Positions 46,878-56,198 of a DNA stretch of 64,000 bases are shown piece by piece (within the stretch, counting starts at the first letter, position 1; each line of letters opens with the position of its first letter). The stretch covers positions 3,596,001 through 3,660,000 of the forward strand of contig NC_007951.1 in assembly GCF_000013645.1 (NCBI RefSeq), written 5' to 3'. This DNA is from Paraburkholderia xenovorans LB400 (GTDB lineage Bacteria; Pseudomonadota; Gammaproteobacteria; Burkholderiales; Burkholderiaceae). The notes beneath the pieces were generated by a model that did no database searches, was not told the origin of the DNA, and saw only the letters and a program-made list of their open reading frames with translations. Both the position numbers and the translations under genes were made by a program.

Positions 46878-46977
46878 GGATATGTCGGCTGAGCACATCG
46901 AAGCAGTGTTCTGGCGGTTCACGGTTGAGCCGACGGCAGGCCGGTGCTCTCAATTTTTTGACCATTCTCACGTACTG
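46878..46977. repeat. Direct repeat copy of 18105-18203
   Basis: Begins directly after the TetR stop and includes TGAGCCGACGGCAGGCCGG and a poly-T run. With the preceding TetR 3' end it forms a continuous block of which both halves, but not the junction, reappear beside the relaxase. Confidence 0.85.
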
Positions 46978-46989
46978 GAGTAAGAGTGC

Positions 46990-47409
46990 ATGCGTAACAT
47001 CGTCGATTCCATTCTGGGTAGTCGCTGGCTTTGGCTGGTAGCCCGCGTGCTTTTAGCGGTAGTTTTTCTATCCTCCGGATTGGCCAAACTCATAGACTTT
47101 GAGGGCGGGCTGGCTGAAATGCGAGGGGCTGGATTATCGCCAGAAGGTCTGTTCAATATAGCAACGATCGTAACGATGCTAGGCGGGTCTGCACTATTGC
47201 TGCTGGATCGACTCTTATGGGTTGGCGCTGGAGCACTGGGCTTTTTTTTGTTCCTTACGATTGTTGTGGTACATCGCTTTTGGGCTCTCCCCGAGGCGGA
47301 AGCAATGCCCGCCTTGTATGTTGCACTTGAACACATCTCGTTAATTGGCGGATTGATTGCTGCCAGCATTGCCGGTCACCTGCACAAGCGTCTTCGTTCC
47401 GGCAAATAG
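46990..47409 (+). CDS. DoxX-family membrane protein
   Basis: 139 aa, four membrane segments. LARVLLAVVFLSSGLAKLIDF-type start (read ARVLLAVVFLSSGLAKLI) and the conserved ALYVALEHISLIGGLI near the end identify DoxX. It is similar in layout to the protein at 45786 but clearly divergent in sequence, so not a recent copy. The GTAAGAG stretch before the ATG gives a modest ribosome site. Confidence 0.8.
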   Translation: MRNIVDSILGSRWLWLVARVLLAVVFLSSGLAKLIDFEGGLAEMRGAGLSPEGLFNIATIVTMLGGSALLLLDRLLWVGAGALGFFLFLTIVVVHRFWALPEAEAMPALYVALEHISLIGGLIAASIAGHLHKRLRSGK

Positions 47410-47554
47410 GCGCCCAACCGCCGTTTTAGTTGGCCCATGCGTTTAGACGGGTCTGGTGCAAGCTGGAGTTGCTCGTGCATTGATTGAGCTTTGCAGCCGG
47501 AGCGCTGTTATCTTGTGGTGGCATCTGATTTGATCTACGCCGCGGGAATTAATC

Positions 47555-48499
47555 ATGTTCGATTTCTCCTATATTCGCATCCTCACTGCTTCTGGCGCCG
47601 TGCCTAGTCGCCGGATGGCAGAGGTACTGCTTGGCGCAGGAACCACCTCCATCGTCGCACAAGGCTTGCACGCAAAGCAGGTTACCCAGCTTGCCTCACG
47701 ACACTCGACGAATTTGAAAGTCGACTTTCACGATGCCGCTTTGCTCAGAGATGCGCTGCATGGGGTCGATCGACTTTTGATAGTGCCGGCCAGTAGGGCT
47801 GATGCTGCCGTGTACCACTTGGCTCAGGTACAAGCGATTGTGCAGGCTGCAATCCAGGAGCGCGTACAACACCTTATCTATCCCTCGGTGGCGGCCGTCT
47901 CGCTGCCCTGGGCATATCGGCATCTGGCCTCGGAGCGCCTCATTGCGCAAAGCGGTATTGGATTTACGATCTTACGCATTGGCACCCTGGCCGACTGCAT
48001 TTTTCATCGGTTGCCGATAGCCCTGAGATCCGGTGTATGGCCGACTTCCGCAGGCAAGGGCCGTACGAGCTACGTTTTACGTGACGACGCTTTCAGTGCC
48101 AGTGCTGCTGCACTAAATGCACACACTCTGCCAGGCGCTGACTTGGTTATTTCGGGCACGCAAGACTTTTCTATGGGTGAACTTGTGCGCGAGATCAACC
48201 TCATCTTTGGTGCACACATCGAGCCTGCCCATGTCGATGACGACGTCGTCCTGGCAACGCTCACGGGCGCCGGCGTGCCGGCATCGATTGCAGCAGGACT
48301 GGTAGCAACGGACCGAATCATGCGGCGCGGCGACGCTCACGCTGTCGGCGAAGGAGTTAGGCAACTGACTGGCAACCCCGCTGTTGCAGTGCGAGAGTTC
48401 CTTTTAGAGCGACGGATTGATGTCCTTCTGGCCAGCAAATACGGTTGGAGTCGGGATGTCGCCTTCACTCGCCCACCTTCGTCGGTGCAATTCCTCTAG
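47555..48499 (+). CDS. NmrA/SDR-type NAD(P)-binding oxidoreductase
   Basis: 314 aa. The core has LIVPASRADAAVYHLAQVQA and HLIYPSVAAV, and LIAQSGIGFTILRIGTLAD, as in NmrA-like or quinone oxidoreductase type 2 proteins. The usual N-terminal glycine motif (G-x-x-G-x-x-G) is replaced by ILTASGAVPSRRMAEVLL, so cofactor binding may be altered. Located downstream of two DoxX genes, it may handle quinones or electrophiles produced by aromatic catabolism; this is inferred. Confidence 0.7.
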   Translation: MFDFSYIRILTASGAVPSRRMAEVLLGAGTTSIVAQGLHAKQVTQLASRHSTNLKVDFHDAALLRDALHGVDRLLIVPASRADAAVYHLAQVQAIVQAAIQERVQHLIYPSVAAVSLPWAYRHLASERLIAQSGIGFTILRIGTLADCIFHRLPIALRSGVWPTSAGKGRTSYVLRDDAFSASAAALNAHTLPGADLVISGTQDFSMGELVREINLIFGAHIEPAHVDDDVVLATLTGAGVPASIAAGLVATDRIMRRGDAHAVGEGVRQLTGNPAVAVREFLLERRIDVLLASKYGWSRDVAFTRPPSSVQFL

Positions 48500-48860
48500 G
48501 CGCACTTCACGGAAAGCCCTGATCGCGGCTTTGCGTTGTCCTCATCCGATTGACGGCCGTCGCTGCCTGCCAATCTCGGCATCTCACCACAGCACGAGCT
48601 GCGTGGCCTGCAATTGGGCTGCTGTCGCAGCAGCTCTTTTGGGCAAGTCGTTGGCGGCATCCTCGTCAAGGTCGGAAGAGCCCGCTGGCAGGAATGAACT
48701 GCGCCGACGCTGGCCAGACACTACTCGTCTACCACTGGCGGATGCAGCACGCTGGTGTACCGAATCGCTCGGTGTGCCATAGCGCAATTAAGATCAAACT
48801 GGCAGCTATCTCACAAGTCGATATAAGCAATGCGCCGGCGCGCTAGGGAATGTGCTATTC
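48500..48860. other. Gene-free stretch upstream of mfsR
   Basis: About 360 bases without a supported gene. A 40-base part (about 48618-48658) resembles 20665-20703 at the marR-duplication junction (both contain GGCAAGTCGTTGGC after a CGCAGCAG element), hinting at an older shared insertion. Confidence 0.5.
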
Positions 48861-48864
48861 AAAG

Positions 48865-48893
48865 TTGAAGCGTACCGAGCGGTTTGGTACTAT
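48865..48893 (+). promoter_or_regulatory. mfsR promoter with autoregulatory operator (site C)
   Basis: -35 TTGAAG (48865-48870), exactly 17 bases, -10 TACTAT (48888-48893). The inverted repeat GTACC-N9-GGTAC (48872-48890) covers the spacer and part of the -10, an arrangement fitting repression by a TetR dimer. Identical over 22 bases to site B at 35289-35310. Confidence 0.8.
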
Positions 48894-48929
48894 GCTTCAT
48901 CTAGGCCCTTGTGTCGGGAATCCCGCTCC

Positions 48930-49616
48930 ATGCAGATGCAACGCACTAACCAAGTCATGACCACCTTGCCACCGAGCAGCGGCGAGCTGAACGCCAAGGC
49001 TCTTACCGTCCTGCGCGCGGCACGCCACGTCTTCCTGACCCATGGGTTCAGCGCGGCAACTACCGACATGATCCAGCGCGAGGCTGGGGTGTCGAAGTCC
49101 ACGGTATACGCACACTACGCGAACAAGGAAGCCCTCTTCACAGCGGTGATCGAGGCCGAATGTGCGGCGTTCACGAACACGGTGCATGGCATCGAGTTCC
49201 GCCCTGGAAAGCTGCGAGAGACGTTGACCATGTTAGCCCGGGCCTACCTGGACATCGTGCTTTCGCCCAGCGGGTTGGCCGTCTTTCGCGTCGTGATCGC
49301 TGAAGGCCCGCGCTTTCCCAAGCTCGCACGGACGTTCTACCTGGCTGGCCCGCAGGTCATGACGACGATGGTGGCCGAGCAACTGGCTAACGCAGCGGCA
49401 TCCGGTGAGGTCGATCTTGGTGAGATTGGCCGTGAGACGGCTGCCAGTCTGTTTATCAACCTGGTTCGGGGCGAGCCTCAGCTTCAGTGTCTGACCCATC
49501 CGGATGCCGCGCCTTCCTCGGCGCAGATTGACCAGTGGGCGAACGCGGCGGTGGTGACATTCATGCGTGCCTATGGCCGCCGTGAGGAAGCGTCCAGTAA
49601 ACGCTCCCGATCATGA
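48930..49616 (+). CDS. mfsR: TetR-type repressor MfsR
   Basis: 228 aa (an ATG at 48957 is an equally possible start and is the one conserved in the remnant at 35369). N-terminal TetR helix-turn-helix: FSAATTDMIQREAGVSKSTV, then YAHYANKEALFTAVIEAE. In ICEclc, MfsR represses both the mfsABC efflux genes and its own operon mfsR-marR-tciR, linking toxicant sensing to ICE transfer competence. The same operator duplicated here supports that. The marR start overlaps its stop (ATGA). Confidence 0.87.
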   Translation: MQMQRTNQVMTTLPPSSGELNAKALTVLRAARHVFLTHGFSAATTDMIQREAGVSKSTVYAHYANKEALFTAVIEAECAAFTNTVHGIEFRPGKLRETLTMLARAYLDIVLSPSGLAVFRVVIAEGPRFPKLARTFYLAGPQVMTTMVAEQLANAAASGEVDLGEIGRETAASLFINLVRGEPQLQCLTHPDAAPSSAQIDQWANAAVVTFMRAYGRREEASSKRSRS

Positions 49617-50137
49617 TGACGAGTGGGTCAAGCGGCACACAGCAATTTGATGCGGCCCTTCGGCTGATGGAGCTTTCTACGGCCATCACGCGACTTTTTG
49701 CTGCACGGAATCAAGTGCTGAATCGCTTGGCTGCTCCATTTGGTTTGACTGCGGTTCAAGTGATGGCGCTACACCACATGTCGGCTATTCCAGCATGTAC
49801 GCCCAGCACGTTGGTTCGTAGTCTGGTAGTCGATTCCTCTTCGGTGACGAGGCTGTTAGATCGGCTTGAGAAGAAGGGCATGATCCAGAGAGCGGCGCAA
49901 GAGCGCGCCGATCGCCCGCACGATCGAAGAGTGATCGAAATTGTTCTGACTGAGCGCGGAAACAAGGCGATAGACGAGTTGAAGTCTCATTGGCGCTCCG
50001 CGCTTGCGGAATTGACGGAGGCGCTCAAACAAAGCGAGATACATGCCTTATTGCGCCTGCCGCAATTGTGCAATCAGGACGCGCTTCAACTTGACCTCGA
50101 TAGCAAACCGTTGTCCCTCACAGAACCACGGCCGTGA
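49613..50137 (+). CDS. marR: MarR-family regulator, mfsR operon
   Basis: 174 aa winged-helix protein: LVVDSSSVTRLLDRLEKKG is the recognition helix and RADRPHDRRVIEIVLTERG the wing. Second gene of the mfsR-marR-tciR operon; its own target is not known to me. The 3' two thirds are duplicated at 20698-21032 in an otherwise broken context. Confidence 0.88.
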   Translation: MMTSGSSGTQQFDAALRLMELSTAITRLFAARNQVLNRLAAPFGLTAVQVMALHHMSAIPACTPSTLVRSLVVDSSSVTRLLDRLEKKGMIQRAAQERADRPHDRRVIEIVLTERGNKAIDELKSHWRSALAELTEALKQSEIHALLRLPQLCNQDALQLDLDSKPLSLTEPRP

Positions 50138-50158
50138 AACGGGAATCGGGGGCGCTTC

Positions 50159-51070
50159 ATGGAGCTACGTCACCTTCGCTACTTTGTTGCCCTCGCTGAA
50201 GAACTGCATTTCACTCGTGCCGCCGAACGTCTGCATATCGAGCAGCCCCCCTTATCCCGGGCCATCAAGGAGTTGGAAGATGAGCTAGGGGTCTTGCTCT
50301 TTGATCGGGACCGCAGGGGAACCCGGTTGACCGCAGCAGGCACCGCGTTCCTGCAAGACACTCGCCGATTGTTCACCGTCCTGGAGCAAGCAAGAGAGAA
50401 TGCCAAGGCCGTTGCGGCGGGCTCGCGAGGCAGCCTGCGCATCGCAGTATCCGATGGCGCGATCGATCCCTGGCTATCGGATTTTCTCGCCAGTTGCCGC
50501 GCTGAAGAGCCAGACATCGAGATCCGCTTGTCCGAGGTACCTTTGTCCGAGCAACTGCGTGGCCTGCGAGCCGGCGACTTCACCCTCGGGTTCGCGCACA
50601 CGGCCGAAGTCGGCGAGGGCATTGTTGCTGAGCCGATCTGGCAAGACCCGCTGGTGATCGCAGTACCTGTCAGGCATGAGCTGCTTGCCCACAAGGCAGT
50701 CCCGCTCCATGAACTCGGCGGCCATCCCCTTGTACTCTGCGATCCACAGGTGTGCGAAGGTTACTGCCGTGAACTGGCTCGGCTTCTACTGCTTCTGGAG
50801 CGCGAACCGAATGTGGTCGAGCACGTATCTTCGCTGGAGATGATGCTTACCTTGGTCAGCGCGGGCTTTGGCGTCGGCTTCACGACGGCGACCAGGGTTG
50901 CTGTCAGTCCACGACCAGATGTGCTGACCCGCCCCCTGGCGGTGGATTCGGCAGTAATCACGACCTATCTGCTCCGACTCGGCGGCGGCGATGACGTGCC
51001 GGCGTCGTTGGAGCGCTTCATCGTTCGTCTGCGTGATCTCGTCCGCCTACGTGAGAATCTAGGTGGCTGA
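50159..51070 (+). CDS. tciR: LysR-type activator TciR
   Basis: 303 aa LysR regulator: helix-turn-helix FTRAAERLHIEQPPLSRAI (about residues 18-36) and a full substrate-binding domain. By operon position it corresponds to TciR, which in ICEclc activates the onset of transfer competence. In this window its targets (core promoters at the far ICE end) are not included. 21 bases separate it from marR. Confidence 0.85.
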   Translation: MELRHLRYFVALAEELHFTRAAERLHIEQPPLSRAIKELEDELGVLLFDRDRRGTRLTAAGTAFLQDTRRLFTVLEQARENAKAVAAGSRGSLRIAVSDGAIDPWLSDFLASCRAEEPDIEIRLSEVPLSEQLRGLRAGDFTLGFAHTAEVGEGIVAEPIWQDPLVIAVPVRHELLAHKAVPLHELGGHPLVLCDPQVCEGYCRELARLLLLLEREPNVVEHVSSLEMMLTLVSAGFGVGFTTATRVAVSPRPDVLTRPLAVDSAVITTYLLRLGGGDDVPASLERFIVRLRDLVRLRENLGG

Positions 51071-51095
51071 CAGAGCCAACCACGGACGTTCAGCT

Positions 51096-51395
51096 TCAAG
51101 AATCGGTCCGGGCGCCGATGCCAAGGTAGTGCTCCGTTGCAGCCATCAGGTCAGCGGCGCTTATTCTGAGCGCCATGGCAATTTTCAATATGACAGGAAG
51201 CGTGGGCACGTGCTCCCCGCGCTCGATCTTGCCCATGTGCGAGCGCGAGATGCCTGCCCGGGATGCAAATTCGTCTTGAGCAATACCTTGAGCGACGCGC
51301 GCAACGCGCACGGCCTGTCCGAAGGCCAACGCTGGTTCGGATTCATACGTCGATGTGCCAGCGGGGCGGCCTGGCTGAATAGTGGGCTTCTGCAT
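51096..51395 (-). CDS. XRE-family helix-turn-helix protein
   Basis: 99 aa. Cro/CI-type domain (about residues 27-80): GIAQDEFASRAGISRSHMGK and IERGEHVPTLPVILKIAMAL. The flanks are short, so DNA binding is the only visible function. It converges with tciR and is divergent from a LysR sensor-only gene; the two are likely co-regulated and may act together. Confidence 0.8.
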   Translation of the reverse strand: MQKPTIQPGRPAGTSTYESEPALAFGQAVRVARVAQGIAQDEFASRAGISRSHMGKIERGEHVPTLPVILKIAMALRISAADLMAATEHYLGIGARTDS

Positions 51396-51516
51396 TTGCA
51401 GAAGCGTCGGACAAACCTCTGAAATTAACCACGTTAAATTTATAGACGTTAAAGTTCACTCTTGCTTATCATATGGGCTCCTCCTTGACCTGATTAGCCG
51501 CCTCTGCGGTGCCCTT

Positions 51517-52158
51517 ATGCACAACGCTACCGGCCAGTCCCCCCGTCTCAGGCTCGCCATAGCGCCAGGCGCGCCGTCGCCACAGTTGTCGGCACTGCTG
51601 GCGCTGCAACGCGCGGAAGAGCCCGATGTCGCTCTCGCCTTCTTTGAGGTTTCAGGTCGCGATCTGCATGCGGGACTACATGACGGCCGTTACGACGCGG
51701 GGGTTTCAATTCAGGTATCGAGCGACGCGGCGCTTAAAGCGCAGCCGTTGTGGGCCGAGTGCATGGCCGTCGCCATGCCGCTACGATTTCCATTGCTTGA
51801 TCAGGCGACACTCACGATCGCCGATCTGCTGGACTTCGCCCTGTATCGCTGGCAGGCGGAAATCTGTTCCAAGTTGGATGAGCGGCTTTCCACGCCCCTG
51901 CCGACAGGTCGACAGAACATCCGGTACGTCACTTCGTTTGGCCTGTTGGCCACGTGGGTCGCGGCCGGCTACGGCGTCGGGGTGTCCGCGCAATCGCGCA
52001 TCGAGCACGCTCACAGATGGGGGATCACGATGCGGCCGCTCATCGATGGCCCCTACGAGATCGTGACACACCTGCAGCGGCCCCAGGAGCCAACCAGTTC
52101 CGTTGTGGAGCGATTCGAGCGAAGAGCGTTGCAGGTCGCAAGGGCGAGTGCTGCATAG
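51517..52158 (+). CDS. LysR substrate-binding domain protein without HTH
   Basis: 213 aa from the ATG at 51517. It reads as a LysR effector domain (LRLAIAPGAPSPQLSALLAL, VTSFGLLATWVAAGYGVGVS) but no DNA-binding helix precedes it: upstream codons carry no helix-turn-helix. So either a truncated regulator or a stand-alone ligand sensor. It is divergent to the XRE gene with 121 bases between. Confidence 0.7.
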   Translation: MHNATGQSPRLRLAIAPGAPSPQLSALLALQRAEEPDVALAFFEVSGRDLHAGLHDGRYDAGVSIQVSSDAALKAQPLWAECMAVAMPLRFPLLDQATLTIADLLDFALYRWQAEICSKLDERLSTPLPTGRQNIRYVTSFGLLATWVAAGYGVGVSAQSRIEHAHRWGITMRPLIDGPYEIVTHLQRPQEPTSSVVERFERRALQVARASAA

Positions 52159-52472
52159 TGGACGCGCTCTTGAGGACTGGATTGGTCAGGAATACGCGCC
52201 GGCTACGCTGCTCACGCTACCGCGATGCGTTTTCGAGTGAACGTGCCACGCGGTTGACTGCGCCGTGGGTTAGATGCGACTCGACCATCGCACGGCTGAA
52301 TTCTCCAAGTGGGCGGCAGCCTCGAAACAGCGTAGCACCCGCTAGGAAGGCTGACGCGTACCGGAAGATGTCGAATTCAGTTCTCCATTATTGGCCGGAA
52401 AGATCGATATTCCTTCACGTTGATTTTGAATATCATCTGCCTTAATTTCATTGTTTCCGACCGGATACGCCA
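52159..52472. other. Gene-free stretch before the LysE remnant
   Basis: 314 bases with no supported gene, repeat or clear promoter. The 3' part is AT-richer (TTGATTTTGAATATCATCTG near 52421-52440) and may hold the promoter of the LysE gene. Confidence 0.5.
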
Positions 52473-53083
52473 ATGACCGAATTAATAGCTGTCGTCACAA
52501 TCACCTTGCTGGCCGTCATCAGCCCTGGGCCGGACTTTGCAACGGTTACGCGCAATAGCTTGATGCTGTCGCGCCGCGCGGGCGTGCTGACCGCATTGGG
52601 CATAGGCTTAGGCATACTGGTACATATCACCTATACGTTGATCGGCGTGGGCCTGCTAATCCAGCAATCGCTTTGGTTGTTTAACACCATCAACTGGTCG
52701 GTGCTGCCTATCTAATTTATCTCGGCATAAAAATGCTGTGCACGAAAGCTGGCGGCGCACTGACCGAAAAGCGTATGGCGCCGCTCTCGGATGGCGCTGC
52801 GCTGCGTACCGGTTTCCTGACCAATACGCTGAACCCCAAAGCCACGGTATTCATCGTCAGCCTGTTTATGCAGGTGGTGCGGCCCGACACTCCGCTGGCA
52901 GTGCAGATTGGCTATGGCGCTTTCATCGCTGCGGCGCACATGGGCTGGTTTAGCCTGGTGGCCTTATGCTTCTCTGCCGGTGCCGTGCGCGATCGTCTGC
53001 TGGCTTTCCGCCATTGGATCGACCGTGCCTTCGGCGGGCGGCTGGTCGGCTTCGGAGTACTGATAGCGGTGGCCCGGCGCTGA
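52473..53083 (+). pseudogene. LysE-family exporter, single-base frameshift
   Basis: The first frame (MTELIAVVTITLLAVISPGP with the LysE motif SPGPDF) stops at 52715. The rest, AYLIYLGIKML to RRLVGFGVLIAVARR-like end, is in another frame. Restoring one G in TGG-TCGGT near 52696 (giving TGGGTCGGT) yields the usual VGAAYLIYLG and a 203-aa protein, the normal family length; 611 bases are one short of a codon multiple. Export of amino acids or related small molecules would be lost unless this is a sequencing error. Confidence 0.85.
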
Positions 53084-53226
53084 TTGCGTCGGGCATTGCC
53101 CTCGCTGCGCGTGCCTTCCTTTTAGCGTGAGCCATGTCGCAGTAAGAGTTGGAGTACAGCGATTGATGCCCGCTTTACGGCCAGTGTTATGCCGAATTGC
53201 GGGCTCGACAACCTAACGATTGGCAT

Positions 53227-54111
53227 CTATTGCGATTCTCGAATAGGTAGCAAGTTCAAGAATGTTTTCAGAATCGGCGCAATGTGATCGTGACGGTAGA
53301 TACAACTGACCGGTACAGTGGCCTTGGAGCCCACGAGTTCAGTGAAGCCGAAGTCAGGCCACGAAATCATGGCTACTGTCTCGGGAACAATTGTCACGCC
53401 GACGCCGGCCAACGCCAGAGCCATGGCTGCATTGACGTCTTCAACTATGGCGACAACCTTTGGCTCCACTCGCGCGTTTTTGAATACGCCGATGACTTCG
53501 TCTGCGAAACTGGGGCGTCCTTCTCGCGGGAACAGGATCAAGGGCTCGTTACGAAGCGCGCTGCAATGAACTTGCTCACCAAACGAGCGAGCGCGCGACT
53601 TTTGCGCACCCAGAAATAGCCTCTCATTGGTTACGTTTCGGACAACTACACCCTCCTGATAGGGGTAGAAACGCCCGAACCCGATATCGATGGTGCCAGC
53701 GTCCAGCGCTTCAATCTGGCGGTTCTTGCTCATCTGCGTCAAGGACACAGTTGCCGAGGGAGCAACCGACAAGAGTTGCCGCAGCAGTAGCGGTAGCGTA
53801 TGCAAAACGACGGTTCCGAAATAGGCGATGCGCAATTCCCCGATTTCACCGCGCGATGCTGCACGTGATCTCACCCTTGAGATCTCGGTAACGTGCAGTA
53901 GGCGCCTGGCATCCTCTAAAAATGTTGTACCCGCTGCCGTCAATTCGACGCCGCGGTGCGTGCGTTCAAACAGCACCACGCCGAGATCCTGTTCCAGGGC
54001 CTGTATTTGGCGGGTAATGGGCGGCTGGGAAATATGCAGGCGTCTTGCCGCAGCACCGATATTTCCCTCTTCTGCGACCGCGATGAAATAGCGAAGCTGC
54101 CGAAATTCCAT
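53227..54111 (-). CDS. clcR: LysR-type activator of the chlorocatechol operon
   Basis: 294 aa. N-terminal helix-turn-helix (IGAAARRLHISQPPITRQI) and the CatR/ClcR-type effector domain. Divergent to clcA with 169 bases between that contain the typical ATAC-N7-GTAT site. ClcR activates clcABDE in response to 2-chloro-cis,cis-muconate; function inferred from arrangement, length and family. Confidence 0.9.
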   Translation of the reverse strand: MEFRQLRYFIAVAEEGNIGAAARRLHISQPPITRQIQALEQDLGVVLFERTHRGVELTAAGTTFLEDARRLLHVTEISRVRSRAASRGEIGELRIAYFGTVVLHTLPLLLRQLLSVAPSATVSLTQMSKNRQIEALDAGTIDIGFGRFYPYQEGVVVRNVTNERLFLGAQKSRARSFGEQVHCSALRNEPLILFPREGRPSFADEVIGVFKNARVEPKVVAIVEDVNAAMALALAGVGVTIVPETVAMISWPDFGFTELVGSKATVPVSCIYRHDHIAPILKTFLNLLPIRESQ

Positions 54112-54153
54112 TTAAGACCTCTGGTTTTCCCTAGGGGTGGACACCGCTAAGCC

Positions 54154-54168
54154 ATACCGATCCCGTAT
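54154..54168. promoter_or_regulatory. ClcR recognition site (ATAC-N7-GTAT)
   Basis: ATACCGATCCCGTAT contains the T-N11-A LysR motif in the form known for CbnR/ClcR-type regulators. It lies 113 bases before the clcA start; further down TTGGAC and TAGCAT may be the -35 and -10 of the clcA promoter. Confidence 0.75.
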
Positions 54169-54280
54169 TGCAAAGGCTAAAAAAAGGTATTGGACCGCAT
54201 GACACGCGAATCTTAGCATTCATGTTTGAAGCACCAACTCATCGGTGTTTCAACCATGAGATCTTGAAAGGAGACGAGTC

Positions 54281-55063
54281 ATGGATAAACGAGTTGCCGA
54301 GGTCGCAGGCGCGATCGTCGAGGCAGTACGCAAAATTTTGCTGGACAAGCGCGTCACGGAAGCCGAATACCGCGCGGGTGTCGACTATCTCACCGAGGTC
54401 GCACAGACGCGGGAAACCGCGCTGCTTCTGGACGTTTTCCTGAACAGCACCATCATCGAAGGCAAGGCGCAGCGCTCGCGGACCTCTGCGCCTGCGATCC
54501 AGGGGCCGTACTTCCTGGAAGGTGCTCCTGTAGTTGAAGGCGTCCTCAAGACCTACGATACCGACGACCACAAACCGCTGATCATTCGCGGTACGGTGCG
54601 CTCGGACACGGGCGAGTTGCTCGCTGGCGCTGTCATCGACGTGTGGCACTCGACGCCTGATGGCTTGTACAGCGGGATCCACGACAACATCCCCGTGGAC
54701 TACTACCGCGGAAAACTCGTGACGGATTCCCAGGGCAACTATCGCGTGCGCACCACGATGCCAGTGCCATACCAGATCCCCTACGAGGGGCCGACTGGGC
54801 GTCTGCTGGGCCACCTGGGCAGCCATACCTGGCGTCCGGCGCACGTGCACTTCAAGGTGCGCAAGGACGGTTTCGAACCGTTGACCACGCAATACTACTT
54901 CGAAGGGGGCAAATGGGTGGACGATGACTGCTGTCACGGCGTCACCCCCGACCTGATTACGCCCGAGACGATCGAGGACGGGGTGCGGGTCATGACCCTG
55001 GACTTCGTAATCGAGCGTGAGCAGGCCGAGCAACGCAAGTCGGCTACGGAGACAGTGGCATGA
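54281..55063 (+). CDS. clcA: Chlorocatechol 1,2-dioxygenase
   Basis: 260 aa intradiol dioxygenase. Non-haem iron ligands are Tyr130 (TPDGLYSGIHDN), Tyr164 (MPVPYQIPYEGP), His188 and His190 (WRPAHVHFKV). It cleaves (chloro)catechols to (chloro)muconates. Length and residues agree with ClcA of plasmid pAC27 and ICEclc as I remember them. AAAGGAG lies 9 bases upstream of the ATG; the stop overlaps the clcB start by four bases. Confidence 0.95.
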   Translation: MDKRVAEVAGAIVEAVRKILLDKRVTEAEYRAGVDYLTEVAQTRETALLLDVFLNSTIIEGKAQRSRTSAPAIQGPYFLEGAPVVEGVLKTYDTDDHKPLIIRGTVRSDTGELLAGAVIDVWHSTPDGLYSGIHDNIPVDYYRGKLVTDSQGNYRVRTTMPVPYQIPYEGPTGRLLGHLGSHTWRPAHVHFKVRKDGFEPLTTQYYFEGGKWVDDDCCHGVTPDLITPETIEDGVRVMTLDFVIEREQAEQRKSATETVA

Positions 55064-56172
55064 AGATCGAAGCGATCGATGTGACGCTGGTGGACGTCCC
55101 AGCTTCGCGTCCCATCCAGATGTCGTTTACCACGGTGCAGAAGCAGAGCTATGCGATCGTGCAGATCCGTGCGGGCGGGCTTGTCGGCATCGGCGAGGGC
55201 AGCAGCGTAGGTGGGCCGACTTGGAGTTCCGAATGCGCTGAAACCATCAAGGTCATCATCGAAACGTACTTGGCGCCGCTCCTGATCGGCAAGGACGCGA
55301 CAAATCTGCGAGAGCTCCAGCACTTAATGGAGCGCGCCGTAACCGGAAACTATTCGGCCAAGGCGGCCATCGACGTTGCGCTGCATGATCTGAAGGCACG
55401 CTCTCTGAACCTGCCGCTGAGCGATTTGATCGGCGGCGCGATCCAGCAGGGCATCCCCATTGCCTGGACCCTGGCGAGCGGCGACACGCAGCGGGACATC
55501 GCAATCGCCGAGGAAATGATCGAGCGGCGCCGGCACAACCGGTTCAAGATCAAGCTTGGCGTGCGCTCCCCGGCAGATGATTTGCGCCATATCGAGAAGA
55601 TTATCGAGCGCGTCGGTGACCGTGCTGCGGTGCGGGTCGATATCAACCAGGCCTGGGATGAGAACACGGCATCGGTGTGGATTCCGCGCCTGGAGGCGGC
55701 CGGTGTCGAACTGGTCGAACAGCCGGTGGCACGCAGCAACTTCGATGCGCTTCGGCGCCTGTCGGCCGACAACGGGGTGGCCATCCTGGCCGATGAAAGC
55801 CTGAGCTCGCTGGCGTCCGCCTTCGAACTGGCGCGCCATCATTGCGTCGACGCCTTCTCGCTGAAGCTGTGCAACATGGGCGGGGTGGCAAATACCCTCA
55901 AGGTCGCTGCGATCGCGGAAGCCTCGGGCATTGCGTCCTATGGGGGCACCATGTTGGATTCATCAATCGGCACCGCTGCTGCTCTCCATGTGTATGCCAC
56001 ATTGCCGACGATGCCCTTCGGATGTGAACTGCTAGGGCCCTGGGTGTTAGCCGACACGCTTACGCAGACCCAACTCGAGATCAAGGACTTCGAGATTCGG
56101 TTGCCCTCGGGTCCTGGGTTGGGTGTTGATATCGATCCGGACAAGCTGCGCCACTTCACCCGCGCGGGTTGA
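55060..56172 (+). CDS. clcB: Chloromuconate cycloisomerase
   Basis: 370 aa, enolase superfamily, muconate-lactonising type. Catalytic Lys163/Lys165 in RFKIKLGV, metal ligands Asp194 (VRVDINQAW), Glu220 (ELVEQPV) and Asp245 (ILADESLSS), and Lys269 in SLKLCNMGG. It cyclises chloromuconates with loss of chloride to dienelactone. Translationally coupled to clcA. Confidence 0.95.
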   Translation: MKIEAIDVTLVDVPASRPIQMSFTTVQKQSYAIVQIRAGGLVGIGEGSSVGGPTWSSECAETIKVIIETYLAPLLIGKDATNLRELQHLMERAVTGNYSAKAAIDVALHDLKARSLNLPLSDLIGGAIQQGIPIAWTLASGDTQRDIAIAEEMIERRRHNRFKIKLGVRSPADDLRHIEKIIERVGDRAAVRVDINQAWDENTASVWIPRLEAAGVELVEQPVARSNFDALRRLSADNGVAILADESLSSLASAFELARHHCVDAFSLKLCNMGGVANTLKVAAIAEASGIASYGGTMLDSSIGTAAALHVYATLPTMPFGCELLGPWVLADTLTQTQLEIKDFEIRLPSGPGLGVDIDPDKLRHFTRAG

Positions 56173-56198
56173 TTGAAGTCAGTTAGGGGAAAATCACC

